Below, piece after piece: positions 1 to 9,358 of a DNA stretch of 64,000 bases. How positions within the stretch are numbered: the first letter of the stretch is position 1; every line of letters begins with the position of its first letter. The notes below the pieces were generated by a model. It saw only the letters and a program-made list of their open reading frames with translations. It was not told where the DNA came from and searched no databases. The stretch lies in assembly GCF_016900655.1 (NCBI RefSeq), contig NZ_JACJKH010000015.1, forward strand, positions 22,917 through 86,916, written 5' to 3'. This DNA comes from Drancourtella massiliensis. GTDB lineage: Bacteria > Bacillota > Clostridia > Lachnospirales > Lachnospiraceae. A program made the translations under genes and the position numbers.

Positions 1-353
1 CCCAGAAATTTCGCCGGAAGAATCCGGTACCACCGCTGTTCCAGCTTTCCTTCCATCTCACCTTTTAACTGCGGGATACCGCTGCCCGAAATCATCGGCT
101 CCCACCGGACAAGAAGGCCGGTCACAACCGCCATCAGAAGAAGCACTCCGATCCAAAGCGCCGACCGGAGCGGATCTCCTTTGCACATCTCCAGGATCTG
201 ACGCATCCATGTCCCCGCATAGTTCAGGCAGATCCGGTACAAAAGCACAATGCCTCCGGCAACGGCTCCCACCAGAATTCCTTCCCCGATCATAATAACC
301 GGGAAATCCGCAGATCTGCGAATCGTATAAGATATATCTTTCTTTTCTCTCAT
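1..353 (-). CDS. ClC-family chloride channel/antiporter, N-terminal part (gene runs off the left edge)
   Basis: Only the first 117 codons are in the window; the ATG is at 353, preceded by GGGTG as ribosome binding site. The peptide begins M-R-E-K-K-D-I, has two hydrophobic stretches at about residues 18-40 and 70-85, and carries G-S-G-I-P-Q at about residues 92-97. G-S-G-I-P is the hallmark first anion-selectivity loop of ClC channels and Cl-/H+ antiporters, so membrane anion transport is the family role. The remaining channel, including the gating glutamate, lies outside the window, so channel versus antiporter cannot be decided. A TATACT box lies at 395-400 upstream. Confidence 0.85.
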   Translation of the reverse strand, partial: MREKKDISYTIRRSADFPVIMIGEGILVGAVAGGIVLLYRICLNYAGTWMRQILEMCKGDPLRSALWIGVLLLMAVVTGLLVRWEPMISGSGIPQLKGEMEGKLEQRWYRILPAKFL

Positions 354-413
354 CGTTTCACCCATTTCTTTAGATTAATTCTCTCACAGTTTTCAGTATA
401 GCACAAAAGCAGG

Positions 414-443
414 GAAGCCGGTCATTTGATTTTGACCGGCTTC
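414..443 (-). terminator. Inverted repeat downstream of the eight-gene operon
   Basis: An 11-bp inverted repeat (gaagccggtca ... tgaccggcttc) with an 8-base loop lies between the metallopeptidase stop and the ClC gene. On the minus strand it is followed by CCTGCTTTT, a weak U-run, so it probably ends the upstream operon. It overlaps the -35 region expected for the ClC promoter (-10 TATACT at 395-400). Confidence 0.55.
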
Positions 444-516
444 TTCCATGATTCGGTGAATTTCTCCCAGATATTCTTATTCTCCTTCTCCATCTTTATC
501 ATTTCTCTATTAAGAT

Positions 517-3294
517 TTACTCCATCAGTACTGTTACATTGTCAAATTGGTCGGCTGTCTCTTCAATCTTCGTTCTGTTTCCAAGAACACAGACAATTCC
601 CTCTTTGGCAAAGCTCTCCATCGTCTGATACCTGTTTTTCAAATCTTCTTCCGATGCTTTTAACACCCCTTCTCTGATCTTTGCTCTGGTCTGTGGCTCT
701 TCCTGCCTCAGATACCAGGAATCCATTCGTTTTGCCTGTACATATGTTTTAGAAGTCCGGTCATATCCGGCAACTGCACCAATCTTATAATTCAGAAGTT
801 CCTGCTCTCCTAATTCAAGATTTTTCAACCACCCTGAAGCGCTTTGGAAGACTTCTATCGTCCTTTTTACGTTCGGATCTCGATAGGAGCTCATAATCCA
901 GCTTTGATTTGGGAGTACAGACATCCGGCATCCGTAGGCCCCTCCTTCAGCGCGGATTTTGGCCCACAGATAATCAAAGCTCACCATTCTGCCAAGAAGA
1001 TAATCCTCACCGGTATATTCCCCGATTCCTCCAAGCGCAACATAGGATACCTCCGACGGAATAATGAATGCCTCTGATTTCCCGGGAAGCAATTTATCCT
1101 GATACCACCCGGGATCCCCTTTTCTTTCACTACCGACGAACCTCGAAGCTGCTATCAACTTACGGAAACCGGTATAAGATTTCTCTGTGCCTGTAAAGCT
1201 CATCACCAGATTAGACTTACTGCAAAGCTTCTTCTGAATTTTCTTAAGCTCCCGGATAATCTGCCCCTGATCCACGTCAAAGTTCTTTAGAAGTTTTCCC
1301 AAGAACTGATAATAGCGAATTCCGTTATAACGTTCCCTTGCCGCTCCTTCCGGCATATAGTGTGCTGCCACGCGGCCAGATGCATAACTGTCTCCGCTGG
1401 TAACAAATCCCCTCTCCAGTTCCATCCGGCTCTGCCTGATCCTTTTCAGAATAATCTCCGGATGCTCCAGAATGGTGTCATACAGCAACTCTTCTCCCAG
1501 TTTTACCGCTCTTGGAAGATTCTGTTCCAGACAGCTTACATCCATCACAAATTTAAGCCTGACATGCCGGATATCATCTGCATTGGTGTACGCTTCCAGA
1601 TAAGTCCTTACATTTCCAAGCCACATATTTTTCTCAATCACTAATTCTTCCAGACTGTGTATTCTTGTAGGAAGACTTCCCAGAAGTTCGGAAAACAGCT
1701 TGGCATAAGGAACTTCCTCCGGTTCCAGCTCACTGATATCAAAATAGCAGCTTTGATATGCCACTCCTTTTGAAGGGATCTCCTGCTTCAGATATGTAAC
1801 CCCCTCCTCTTCCTCTACCCTTGTAAGCGGCTCCTCTTTCTTTTGAAACAGGTCATCCACAGACAGCGCCGGCAGATCTTCTGTCTCTTCTTTTTGCTTC
1901 TTCTCTTCGACCTTTTCAAGAGGTTCCAGAAAAACCTCTGCCTCATAATCATTTTCCAGGAAGGTTTCTCTTAGAAGTGCTTCAAAGTATCTTTCCTTTA
2001 CAAGGGTCCTCATCTTTCTGTATGTTTCTTCAAATTCTATCATCTCGCAAGGTCCGGTTCCCTGTGCCCATCCTCCGGCAATATCCAGTACACATTCTAT
2101 TCCCTCCGGCTGGTTTCCGCCTTTTTCCCTCATCCAAAATTCCAGACGGTTAATTGCCGAAATCAATACTTCTTCTTTGATTCCTTCTCTGCAAAGTCTG
2201 TCCGCCTGTTCCTTGATAACCGTTTTCAACTGGCCGGCAGTTTCTTTGTCCGTATTCTTTATTTTAATGGCAAGATAGGGTTGTCTGATACCATCCATAA
2301 TAAAATACTGAATTTCCGGGATTCCAAGACTCTGAATAAGCCCTTTTTTCATCGGTGCTTCGTCTTCCCCCATAATCGCCTGCATAAGAATATAGACTGC
2401 ATTCATACGTTCCCGGTTGTCAAAATCTCCCAGACTATAGGTGCATGACGCAAACACCCCCTGATCACCGAACTTATCCTTGTCATACAGCTTTTTTCGG
2501 ATTCCCTTTACAGGTTTCTGTCTCATGACCGGCTTCGCAGGTTCTGAGCGTTTCATTTTTCCCAGATAAGCTTTATCAATATACTCAAACAGTTGTTCCG
2601 TATTCATTCTTCCATATAGAACAATACAGCAGTTGGACGCATTATAAAACGTCCTGTAATATTCCAGAAATTCCTCATAAGATAGAGCAGGAATCGTATC
2701 CGGAAATCCTCCGGATACAAAACGGTAAGCCGTTTCCGGAAACATTGCTTTAGATATTTCATCCTCTAATATGCTGTCCAGGGATGAAAAGACACCTTTC
2801 ATCTCATTATAAACAACGCCATTAATCTCCGGAGTTTTTCCGTCTTCGCACTGAAAATGCCAGCCCTCCTGTTCAAAGATCTCTTTATCCGTAAGAACAT
2901 TCGGACAAAATACCGCGTTTAAATAAACATCCGCCAGATTCATAAAATCCTTTTCATTCTCTGTACAAAAGGGATATACTGTATGATCCGGATACGTAAT
3001 TGCATTTACGAATTCTGCCATGGAATGTTTCATCAGATTGACGAACGTATCTTTATCCGGATATTTGCGGGAACCGTTCAGCACAGAATGCTCCAGAATA
3101 TGAAAAACTCCCGTGCTGTCCTTTGGTATGGTCCGAAATCCAATCAAAAAGCTCTTTTTAACGTCCTGATTGTCTATGACGATAACCTGCGCCCCGGTTG
3201 ACAGGTGCTCCATCTGAATAATATCTCCCTCAACCTCCCGCACATACTTCTTTTCTTTAACTTCAAATCCATAGATTTTTTCCCCGATTTCCAT
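517..3294 (-). CDS. M16C-family zinc metallopeptidase (presequence protease/insulinase type)
   Basis: 925 residues from the ATG at 3294; I prefer it to the ATG at 3300 because AGAGGGA sits directly against the upper ATG but about 6 bases from the lower one. The inverted zinc motif H-x-x-E-H is present as H-I-L-E-H (residues 65-69), followed by the family block with N-A-I-T-Y-P-D-H. The C-terminal half has the inactive M16 repeat and the M16C-associated region. The length is close to the roughly 970 residues usual for PreP-type enzymes, which close around and degrade unfolded peptides rather than proteins. No signal peptide is seen, so it is probably cytoplasmic. It is the last gene of the run starting at 9850, 6 bases after thioredoxin. 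Whether it processes a cargo peptide or just recycles peptides is unknown. Confidence 0.9.
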   Translation of the reverse strand: MEIGEKIYGFEVKEKKYVREVEGDIIQMEHLSTGAQVIVIDNQDVKKSFLIGFRTIPKDSTGVFHILEHSVLNGSRKYPDKDTFVNLMKHSMAEFVNAITYPDHTVYPFCTENEKDFMNLADVYLNAVFCPNVLTDKEIFEQEGWHFQCEDGKTPEINGVVYNEMKGVFSSLDSILEDEISKAMFPETAYRFVSGGFPDTIPALSYEEFLEYYRTFYNASNCCIVLYGRMNTEQLFEYIDKAYLGKMKRSEPAKPVMRQKPVKGIRKKLYDKDKFGDQGVFASCTYSLGDFDNRERMNAVYILMQAIMGEDEAPMKKGLIQSLGIPEIQYFIMDGIRQPYLAIKIKNTDKETAGQLKTVIKEQADRLCREGIKEEVLISAINRLEFWMREKGGNQPEGIECVLDIAGGWAQGTGPCEMIEFEETYRKMRTLVKERYFEALLRETFLENDYEAEVFLEPLEKVEEKKQKEETEDLPALSVDDLFQKKEEPLTRVEEEEGVTYLKQEIPSKGVAYQSCYFDISELEPEEVPYAKLFSELLGSLPTRIHSLEELVIEKNMWLGNVRTYLEAYTNADDIRHVRLKFVMDVSCLEQNLPRAVKLGEELLYDTILEHPEIILKRIRQSRMELERGFVTSGDSYASGRVAAHYMPEGAARERYNGIRYYQFLGKLLKNFDVDQGQIIRELKKIQKKLCSKSNLVMSFTGTEKSYTGFRKLIAASRFVGSERKGDPGWYQDKLLPGKSEAFIIPSEVSYVALGGIGEYTGEDYLLGRMVSFDYLWAKIRAEGGAYGCRMSVLPNQSWIMSSYRDPNVKRTIEVFQSASGWLKNLELGEQELLNYKIGAVAGYDRTSKTYVQAKRMDSWYLRQEEPQTRAKIREGVLKASEEDLKNRYQTMESFAKEGIVCVLGNRTKIEETADQFDNVTVLME

Positions 3295-3306
3295 ATCCAT
3301 TCCCTC

Positions 3307-3621
3307 TTAATACATGAATTCTGTGATCTTCTTTTTTATCTCTTCCACTTCCATCACACCTACGTTTTCATACTTCTTTTCACCGTCTTTGTAGAATTGA
3401 ACGGTTGGAACACCAAAAATACGATTCTCTTTGGCAAGCTTCGGATAATCTGTAGTATTCACTTTGACGATATGGATAAACGGAAGTTCCGCGTCTAACT
3501 CTTCTAAAATACGTGAAAAGGCTTTACAGGGTACGCACGTTGTGGAAAAGAAATCCACGATCACAAATCCTTCCTTAATCTGTTCCTTAAAACTCTCATC
3601 ATCCGCATATTGAATTGCCAT
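3307..3621 (-). CDS. Thioredoxin-family protein
   Basis: 104 residues, typical single-domain thioredoxin length. The redox motif is C-V-P-C (residues 29-32) in the context F-F-S-T-T-C-V-P-C-K, and the cis-proline loop appears as F-G-V-P-T-V. The classical tryptophan before the first cysteine is replaced by threonine (T-T-C instead of W-A-x-W-C), and the dipeptide is V-P rather than G-P, so its redox potential may differ from housekeeping thioredoxin. No signal peptide. AAGGAGG precedes the ATG. The stop of the trigger-factor-like gene directly abuts this gene, implying co-transcription and a thiol role tied to the operon. Confidence 0.9.
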   Translation of the reverse strand: MAIQYADDESFKEQIKEGFVIVDFFSTTCVPCKAFSRILEELDAELPFIHIVKVNTTDYPKLAKENRIFGVPTVQFYKDGEKKYENVGVMEVEEIKKKITEFMY

Positions 3622-4557
3622 CTACTTTTCCTCCTTAAAAAAATTCTCTGTCACATATTCTTTTACCTTATTGTAATAATAATTTACATAAAATAAAATT
3701 TCCGAATATTCATAAGTATTGATTTTTTCTGCATTTTCTTTCGTTTCATGCCAGAATTTCACGTACTCATCTATATCGTCCCGGTATTGCTCCATCGTAT
3801 ATCCAACGCCGCTTTTTTCTGCGTATTCCCGCCCCAGAAGGTAGCCGCAGAGTCTGTCCCATGAATCGTTCTGCACGCTTGCGAATAATTCATAATAGCT
3901 TGAGAACGGCATCTTTCCTTCAAATTCCTCTGGCGTCATGGTTTCCAGATTCAACCCCTGTTCTTTGGAAATTGTCTTCAATCTCTTAATTTCATGATCT
4001 GTCATTTCTTTCCAGTCCGCCTTCTTAAGATCAAACGTACTGGCCTCAAAAACTTTGTCTATCACATATTGGACTGCTTCGTATCCCTCGTTTTTTGCAA
4101 TCTTCTTTTTCTGTTCCCGGATCAGACGAGCCTCATATTGTTCTATATTGCTCACTCCTTCAATTCCAAGAGCTTCTATCATCCCGTCCGTGATCACAGG
4201 AATCTTTTTTTGCTGAATGGAACGAACCGTTACAGTCACTTTCTCTCCGTCGATGTCCAGCTCACTGGCCGTCCCTTTTTTCAGCCCGATGCACATCGTT
4301 TCCAGCTTCTTGTGAAAGAACCCCTGTCCTACCATAATTTTCACGTTCTCTCTGTTAAAAAACGGATTTGCCGATTCCATATCGCATACAATAAGTGCTC
4401 CGTCCGTAACTTCCCCCGCTTCTTCCCATGTGCTGTTCTTGTTTTTTATAAAATCTATTTCTTTCTTGTACGCCTTCTCATCAAGCTTGAATACTTTCTT
4501 GTACATACTGATATCCACCTGATCATATTCGACAAACGATAAAACTTTTGACTTCAT
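3622..4557 (-). CDS. Trigger-factor-like protein without the ribosome-binding domain
   Basis: 311 residues from the ATG at 4557, chosen because AGGAGG lies 5 bases upstream; a longer reading would run into the preceding gene. Residues about 45-115 follow the spacing of the FKBP-like domain of trigger factor (I-M-V-G-Q-G-F, then I-G-L-K-K-G-T, then V-T-V-T-V-R-S-I), and residues about 118-300 resemble the helical SurA-like arm (I-P-V-I-T-D-G-M, then helices). The N-terminal ribosome-docking domain of true trigger factor (about 430 residues) is missing. No signal peptide or lipobox. By position in an export operon it may be a dedicated chaperone. The family call rests on pattern similarity only; many catalytic FKBP aromatics are not evident, so it may hold clients rather than isomerise prolines. 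Confidence 0.55.
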   Translation of the reverse strand: MKSKVLSFVEYDQVDISMYKKVFKLDEKAYKKEIDFIKNKNSTWEEAGEVTDGALIVCDMESANPFFNRENVKIMVGQGFFHKKLETMCIGLKKGTASELDIDGEKVTVTVRSIQQKKIPVITDGMIEALGIEGVSNIEQYEARLIREQKKKIAKNEGYEAVQYVIDKVFEASTFDLKKADWKEMTDHEIKRLKTISKEQGLNLETMTPEEFEGKMPFSSYYELFASVQNDSWDRLCGYLLGREYAEKSGVGYTMEQYRDDIDEYVKFWHETKENAEKINTYEYSEILFYVNYYYNKVKEYVTENFFKEEK

Positions 4558-4567
4558 CTTTCTCCTC

Positions 4568-5332
4568 CTAAAGCGTAAGCTTCGCATATTTACTTTTTAG
4601 CAGTTGGAGTACTTCCTTATATTTCTCGCGACTCACCATAACTTCCCCTGCATATCCATCGAAAATCAGCGCAAAATTTTTCGATTCATTATCCGCCCGA
4701 ACATAAGATACTTTGGAAAGATTCACGATAAATGACTGATAGCACCGGTAAAAATTATAACCTTCCAGAATCTGTTCCAATTCATTCATGGAATATCCGG
4801 CAAGGACCATCTCTTTTCCGTCCACCATCACCATCTTGTTCTTTCGGTCCGTCCGTTCGATAAAAAGAACCTTATCAATATTCACGAGCTGATATCCGTT
4901 TCTCGTCTTGATCATCATAGAACGGTTCACAGATAACCGTTTGTATTGGAGCAGCTCAAACAAATACTGCAGCCGCTTAACCACACGCTGAAGCACACGG
5001 TTATCGAACGGAAGCCGAAAATATTCATCGCAGCAGCAGTCAAATACCTGCCCTGCCTCTAACTTTTCTTCTGAATACAACACCACCAAGACATCCGGCT
5101 TTATCTGGGACAGATTGTATGCCAGAAAGGAGCCGTCCCCGCTATATCTTGGATTTCCTGTTTTTATGTTGATAAACACCGCGTCCACATCGTTCAGACA
5201 GATATATTTATTGGCTTCATTGATTCCGTCAAAGGTATGCACAATGTCAAATACATTATAAAACGCCAGTAATTCTTTCAGTTCTGTACACAATGTTTCA
5301 TCACTTTCTACCAAAACAAGCTTCATTTTCAT
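4568..5332 (-). CDS. LytTR-type DNA-binding regulator with a degenerate receiver domain
   Basis: 254 residues from the ATG at 5332 (a TTG at 5335 directly after the upstream stop is an alternative). Residues 1-125 have the fold pattern of a receiver, including the early acidic pair (E-S-D-E), but the phosphoacceptor position reads F-I-N-I (N55) where F-L-D-I is expected, and the K-P-F signature is L-P-F. Residues about 140-245 are a LytTR domain (I-K-T-R-N-G-Y, V-L-F-I-E-R, F-Y-R-C-Y-Q-S-F-I-V-N-L). No histidine kinase is adjacent. LytTR proteins commonly control peptide and ABC exporter genes by binding paired direct repeats, so this one plausibly controls its own operon without phosphorylation (inference). 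No convincing LytTR repeats were identified by eye. Confidence 0.85.
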   Translation of the reverse strand: MKMKLVLVESDETLCTELKELLAFYNVFDIVHTFDGINEANKYICLNDVDAVFINIKTGNPRYSGDGSFLAYNLSQIKPDVLVVLYSEEKLEAGQVFDCCCDEYFRLPFDNRVLQRVVKRLQYLFELLQYKRLSVNRSMMIKTRNGYQLVNIDKVLFIERTDRKNKMVMVDGKEMVLAGYSMNELEQILEGYNFYRCYQSFIVNLSKVSYVRADNESKNFALIFDGYAGEVMVSREKYKEVLQLLKSKYAKLTL

Positions 5333-5335
5333 CAA

Positions 5336-5821
5336 TCAATTCTCCTGACCAAATTCTTCAAACGCTTTTTCTAATGCCTCCACATCACCTTCATAATAGG
5401 TTGATAAAAGTGCAAAAGGACCATTTTTCTTCGGCATAATAATCGTACCGGCTCCATATAAATTGATTTCGCCTTTTGTCCTGAGACTCTCATATGCCTG
5501 ATACTCGTCAGATTCCGGATCCAGATTTTCCAGATCCCACCAGTATATTTCGGCTCCGTCATATTTTAGTGCGAGCGTACACAGGCCTTCCGCACTGAGC
5601 GTCACTTTCGTGTCCGCATGGATCAGCCCCTTCTCCTCCAGAAATGAGACAAGTTCATCCACTGTCTTATTCCAGACAGGTATTTCTTTATCCTCTTCTT
5701 CAGGCACAGCCGCTTCTTCCTCTTTTGGAGGCATAAAGTCTTTAGACGACGCCACATATCCTACCATCCCACAAAACAGTAATACGAAAAGCAGGGAAGA
5801 CACAATCGTAAATTTTTTCAT
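5336..5821 (-). CDS. Exported or membrane-anchored protein with a W-W-D-x-E-N motif, unknown function
   Basis: 161 residues from the ATG at 5821 (an ATG six bases upstream is possible; AAGGA fits the inner one better). Residues 1-25 are an uncleaved-looking signal or anchor helix without a lipobox cysteine, followed by an acidic stretch (K-E-E-E-A-A-V-P-E-E-E-D-K) and a folded domain of about 115 residues. The core reads D-G-A-E-I-Y-W-W-D-L-E-N with a later Y-E-S-L and G-A-G-T. The lipoprotein at 9359-9850 shares the same order of motifs, so the two are diverged paralogues standing on both sides of the ABC exporter. I recognise no named family. It ends directly against the LytTR gene. Confidence 0.85.
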   Translation of the reverse strand: MKKFTIVSSLLFVLLFCGMVGYVASSKDFMPPKEEEAAVPEEEDKEIPVWNKTVDELVSFLEEKGLIHADTKVTLSAEGLCTLALKYDGAEIYWWDLENLDPESDEYQAYESLRTKGEINLYGAGTIIMPKKNGPFALLSTYYEGDVEALEKAFEEFGQEN

Positions 5822-5839
5822 AATCATTCCTTCTTTCTT

Positions 5840-7558
5840 TTAAGATGCCTCCGCAGACTGCAGATATTCCTGATAAGTCCTGCTTACGGCAAGTACTTCT
5901 TCATGGGTTCCGCAAGCTTCAAGGCGTCCGTGACGCATAACAACCAGATAGTCTGCTTCTGCAATCTCGCGCATATCATGGGCAATGAAAACAATCGTAT
6001 TGCCTTCCATCTTTTTCCCGATACTATGAAAGATTTTCATATACGTGTCATGATCCAGACTCGCCCCTGCCTCGTCAAGAATCAGATAATCCGGCTTCGC
6101 AATCAATGCCCTGGCAATGGCTATTCTCTGTTTCTGACCGCTTGACAAACGGTTTCCTGCCTCTCCAAGAGTTGTATCATATCCGTTGGGAAGCGCATCT
6201 ATAAAAGAATCCGCTCTGGCTTCTTCCGCTGCTTTTTTCATCTCTTTCTCCGTCGTTTCTCCCTCTGCACCATACAGAATGTTATCCCGGATTGTACCTG
6301 ACATCAGCGGATTGTTCTGGAGTACATAGCCAAATTTTTTATGACATTCCCGGGGACTCGTTTCGCTTATTTTGTTTCCTCCAACCCATATTTCTCCCGA
6401 ATCAGGTTGGTAGAATCCCTGTATCAGTTTCATGACTGTAGATTTTCCGGAACCATTATCGCCGATCACTGCCGTTGTCTTTCCTCCCGGAATGCAAACG
6501 GAAAAGTCATGAAGGATTTCTTTTTCGTTCCCGTATCCAAAGTTCACGTTTTTGAATACAATATCTTTGTTCCCTGATTCTGTCCAGGAATTACCTTTTT
6601 CTGTATGTTCCTCTTCCATATCAAGAATATCCCCGACATGGACAAGTGCGCCTTTTGAGCCCATCACGTTCTGCCACACCGTCAAAAGCTCCGCCATATA
6701 AAGATTCACCTGCGTCATATAGGTGCTGAACATATTAATCCCTGTTGATTCCATTTTCCCGGCGTTAATCAATCTGGAACCGCCCACTGCCATTACAACA
6801 GTCGTAAGAAGCGAATAAAGGGAATTGGCCAGAACCTGAATCTGCTCCATGAAAGCATAGTATATATCTGCCTTATACCGTGAATCGATTGCCGCATATC
6901 CGCTTTCCAGCTCTTTTTCTTCCATTACCTGCGCTTTTACATATTTCCCGGCCGACAGGTGTTCGGAGAAAAATGTGGTCATTTCATTCAACGCCGCATA
7001 GCGCTTTTTCATTATAGTAAACTGCAGCCTGCCGACGATGATAAACATTGCCACCGCAACCGGTATGCAGATCAAAAGGTATGCTGTGAGAGGCGAATTG
7101 TATTGATACAAGATCATACAGGCGCGGACAAATCCGAATAACGACGCAGCTCCTGAGAATATTCCGCTGATCACCAGAGTTGCCTGAGTTACGTCGTTCG
7201 TAACGGCCGACACCAGCGAGGACGGCTGTTCCTTTTCGAACTGATCCATCGGAAGATGCAGGATCTTCCTCCACATCGAAAGCCTTACCCGCAGGATCAC
7301 TTTTTGATTGGCATACTCTTGCACAAGCGGCCGCAAAAATCCCAGCAACGCATTAAAAATCGTAAAAAACACATAGCCTAAAATAACAGAATTATATAGT
7401 TCCCCCTTGTTCACACGGACCAGATACTCCGATACTCTCATTCCGATCTCGGCATAAACCACGCCGCTTCCGAATGCAATCAGGTAGAGCCACCAGGGGA
7501 TCGAAAGCCTTCTGTAAAAGTTCAGAAAAAACGATATTACATGTTTGTTGTTTTTCAT
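5840..7558 (-). CDS. ABC exporter half-transporter, membrane plus ATPase domains (subunit A)
   Basis: 572 residues, the usual length of an ABC half-exporter. About six membrane helices occupy residues 1-320 and an ATPase domain about 335-572. Walker A is G-D-N-G-S-G-K-S-T, the signature L-S-S-G-Q-K-Q-R is slightly off the consensus L-S-G-G-Q, Walker B reads Y-L-I-L-D-E-A and the switch histidine is in I-A-H-D. The residue after D-E-A is glycine where threonine is usual. It overlaps the next subunit by 4 bases, so the two are probably made together as a heterodimer. No C39 peptidase domain is present, so any cargo would not be cleaved by this transporter. Cargo unknown. Confidence 0.93.
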   Translation of the reverse strand: MKNNKHVISFFLNFYRRLSIPWWLYLIAFGSGVVYAEIGMRVSEYLVRVNKGELYNSVILGYVFFTIFNALLGFLRPLVQEYANQKVILRVRLSMWRKILHLPMDQFEKEQPSSLVSAVTNDVTQATLVISGIFSGAASLFGFVRACMILYQYNSPLTAYLLICIPVAVAMFIIVGRLQFTIMKKRYAALNEMTTFFSEHLSAGKYVKAQVMEEKELESGYAAIDSRYKADIYYAFMEQIQVLANSLYSLLTTVVMAVGGSRLINAGKMESTGINMFSTYMTQVNLYMAELLTVWQNVMGSKGALVHVGDILDMEEEHTEKGNSWTESGNKDIVFKNVNFGYGNEKEILHDFSVCIPGGKTTAVIGDNGSGKSTVMKLIQGFYQPDSGEIWVGGNKISETSPRECHKKFGYVLQNNPLMSGTIRDNILYGAEGETTEKEMKKAAEEARADSFIDALPNGYDTTLGEAGNRLSSGQKQRIAIARALIAKPDYLILDEAGASLDHDTYMKIFHSIGKKMEGNTIVFIAHDMREIAEADYLVVMRHGRLEACGTHEEVLAVSRTYQEYLQSAEAS

Positions 7559-9285
7559 CTGCCCTGTCCCTCACTTCCTATTAATTCTCGGTAATATGTA
7601 TTCTCGGCATATACTTCCTCCGGTTCTCCCTGACAGATAATCCTTCCGTTATGCATTACTATGATATAATCTGCTTTCTGTACGGTCTGTCTGTCGTGGG
7701 CAACCATAAGCACGGTTTTACCTTCCATATGCCGTTTCACACTCTTCCATACCTGATCTTTTCCCCGGATGTCCATAGCCGCGGTCGCCTCATCCATAAA
7801 CAGATAATCCGATTGTTTTAGAAGCGCCCTCGCAAAAGCAATCCGCTGTTTCTGTCCGCCGGAAAGTTTGTCGCCCTGCTCGCCTACATCCGTCTGGAAG
7901 CCCTCCGGCTGTTCCCTGATAAAATCCATGATTTCTGCGTCCGTACATGCTTTTTCCAGTTCTTCATCCGTCACCTCTCTTTTAATGCCGAACAGGATAT
8001 TGTCGCGGATCGTTCCCGCAAACAATGTACTTTCCTGTGTTATGTATGAAATCTCGCTTCGGAAGCTCTTGAGCGAATACCGTGCGGTATCTTTGCCCCC
8101 AAATAAAATCTTGCCTCCCGAAACCGGATACATACGTTCCACCAGATTCAGAAGGGTCGTCTTTCCGCTTCCTGACGGTCCGATAAGCGCCGTCACGCGC
8201 CCTGCAGGGATCTTCAGATTGAGTTTATCGAATATAAGTTTCTCTTCATAAGAAAAATCAACCTCTTTTAATTCAATATCGCCGCTGAGACGTTCCACAT
8301 GCTCGCCGGCTTCTACGTCTTCTTCCATTTCTTCCATAATCTGAGCTACTCTTCTGGTCGCTCCCTGGGAACCCTTGAAGGTTGTCCAATATACACAGTA
8401 CGTGCTGAGCTGATTAACGATATTCACCGCGAATCCATAATAGGCAATCCATTGGGTAAGAGTCAATGCGCCGGATGAATAAAAGCTTCGGCCTACCATC
8501 ACGATCACAATAAACTGCATAGCTCCCACCAATGCATACATCGGAGTTGCGAATCCCAGCCACGCATTCAGAATCGAACTTTTATAGAACCCGTTCATCT
8601 TCTCCCGCCCTGTCTGAAGTTCTTTTTCTTCTTTTCCGTAAGATTTGACGAGAAGAAGATTATTGGTTTTTTCTGCAATCGTCTGTGTCAGCTCTGCATT
8701 TTTTTGATTTACCAGATCCAGCACTCCGAACTTCATCTTTCCCATGACGAATGCAATGACTAAATTCAGCGGAAGAACCGCGATCAGAGCAATCATCAGC
8801 TTCTGGTCGTAGGATCCGATTTTTCCCAGCGTAATGACCAGCGTATATGCGGAAGTGAGAATCGCAACAAATACTTGCATGATTAACTGACTGATTGCCG
8901 TGATATCCGTTGTAATACGGGAAATCATTTCTTTGGGCTTATTTTTTTCGTAATATCGAAGCGGCAGCCTGACGGTCTTACTCCAGATCATTTTCCTGAT
9001 ATTACGGTCAATTCGCGCAACACACAAGTTACTCATAATCTTGCTGACCGAATTGATCAGCTGGGATAGTAATGTAAAAGCCAAAAACGGAAGAATCACG
9101 GTACCAAAATTCACATTCCCGGCAAATAATTCGGCCGTGTATTCCGTTACGCTGATTCCTACATTGCTAAGAAGAGCTGTAATGGCAATATATGCAAGAA
9201 TCCACAGATAAGGAAGTCTTGCCTTCTGCAGCATGCGGAAGAAGCGTCCCATGCTGCCCCTGTCTTTTCCAAAAACCCGTTCCAT
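7555..9285 (-). CDS. ABC exporter half-transporter, membrane plus ATPase domains (subunit B)
   Basis: 576 residues with six predicted membrane helices in the first about 320 residues and an ATPase domain after about 340. Walker A G-P-S-G-S-G-K-T-T, canonical signature L-S-G-G-Q-K-Q-R, Walker B Y-L-F-M-D-E-A-T and switch histidine V-A-H-D are all present. The ATG at 9285 has TAGGGA six bases upstream; an ATG at 9252 is a possible alternative. Together with subunit A it should form a heterodimeric exporter of the MdlAB/LmrCD type, with this subunit carrying the more canonical signature. It follows the lipoprotein gene after 73 bases. Confidence 0.93.
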   Translation of the reverse strand: MERVFGKDRGSMGRFFRMLQKARLPYLWILAYIAITALLSNVGISVTEYTAELFAGNVNFGTVILPFLAFTLLSQLINSVSKIMSNLCVARIDRNIRKMIWSKTVRLPLRYYEKNKPKEMISRITTDITAISQLIMQVFVAILTSAYTLVITLGKIGSYDQKLMIALIAVLPLNLVIAFVMGKMKFGVLDLVNQKNAELTQTIAEKTNNLLLVKSYGKEEKELQTGREKMNGFYKSSILNAWLGFATPMYALVGAMQFIVIVMVGRSFYSSGALTLTQWIAYYGFAVNIVNQLSTYCVYWTTFKGSQGATRRVAQIMEEMEEDVEAGEHVERLSGDIELKEVDFSYEEKLIFDKLNLKIPAGRVTALIGPSGSGKTTLLNLVERMYPVSGGKILFGGKDTARYSLKSFRSEISYITQESTLFAGTIRDNILFGIKREVTDEELEKACTDAEIMDFIREQPEGFQTDVGEQGDKLSGGQKQRIAFARALLKQSDYLFMDEATAAMDIRGKDQVWKSVKRHMEGKTVLMVAHDRQTVQKADYIIVMHNGRIICQGEPEEVYAENTYYRELIGSEGQGR

Positions 9286-9358
9286 ATTGTTTCCCTACCT
9301 TTTCTTAATTTCAGAGCATTGGTACTAGAATATAAATAGTGCAAATCACATTGAACTG

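Noticed and set aside
9286..9358. A short precursor-peptide gene beside the ABC exporter
   Set aside because: The 73-base gap and the operon leader contain no start codon with a ribosome site and a sensible peptide frame.
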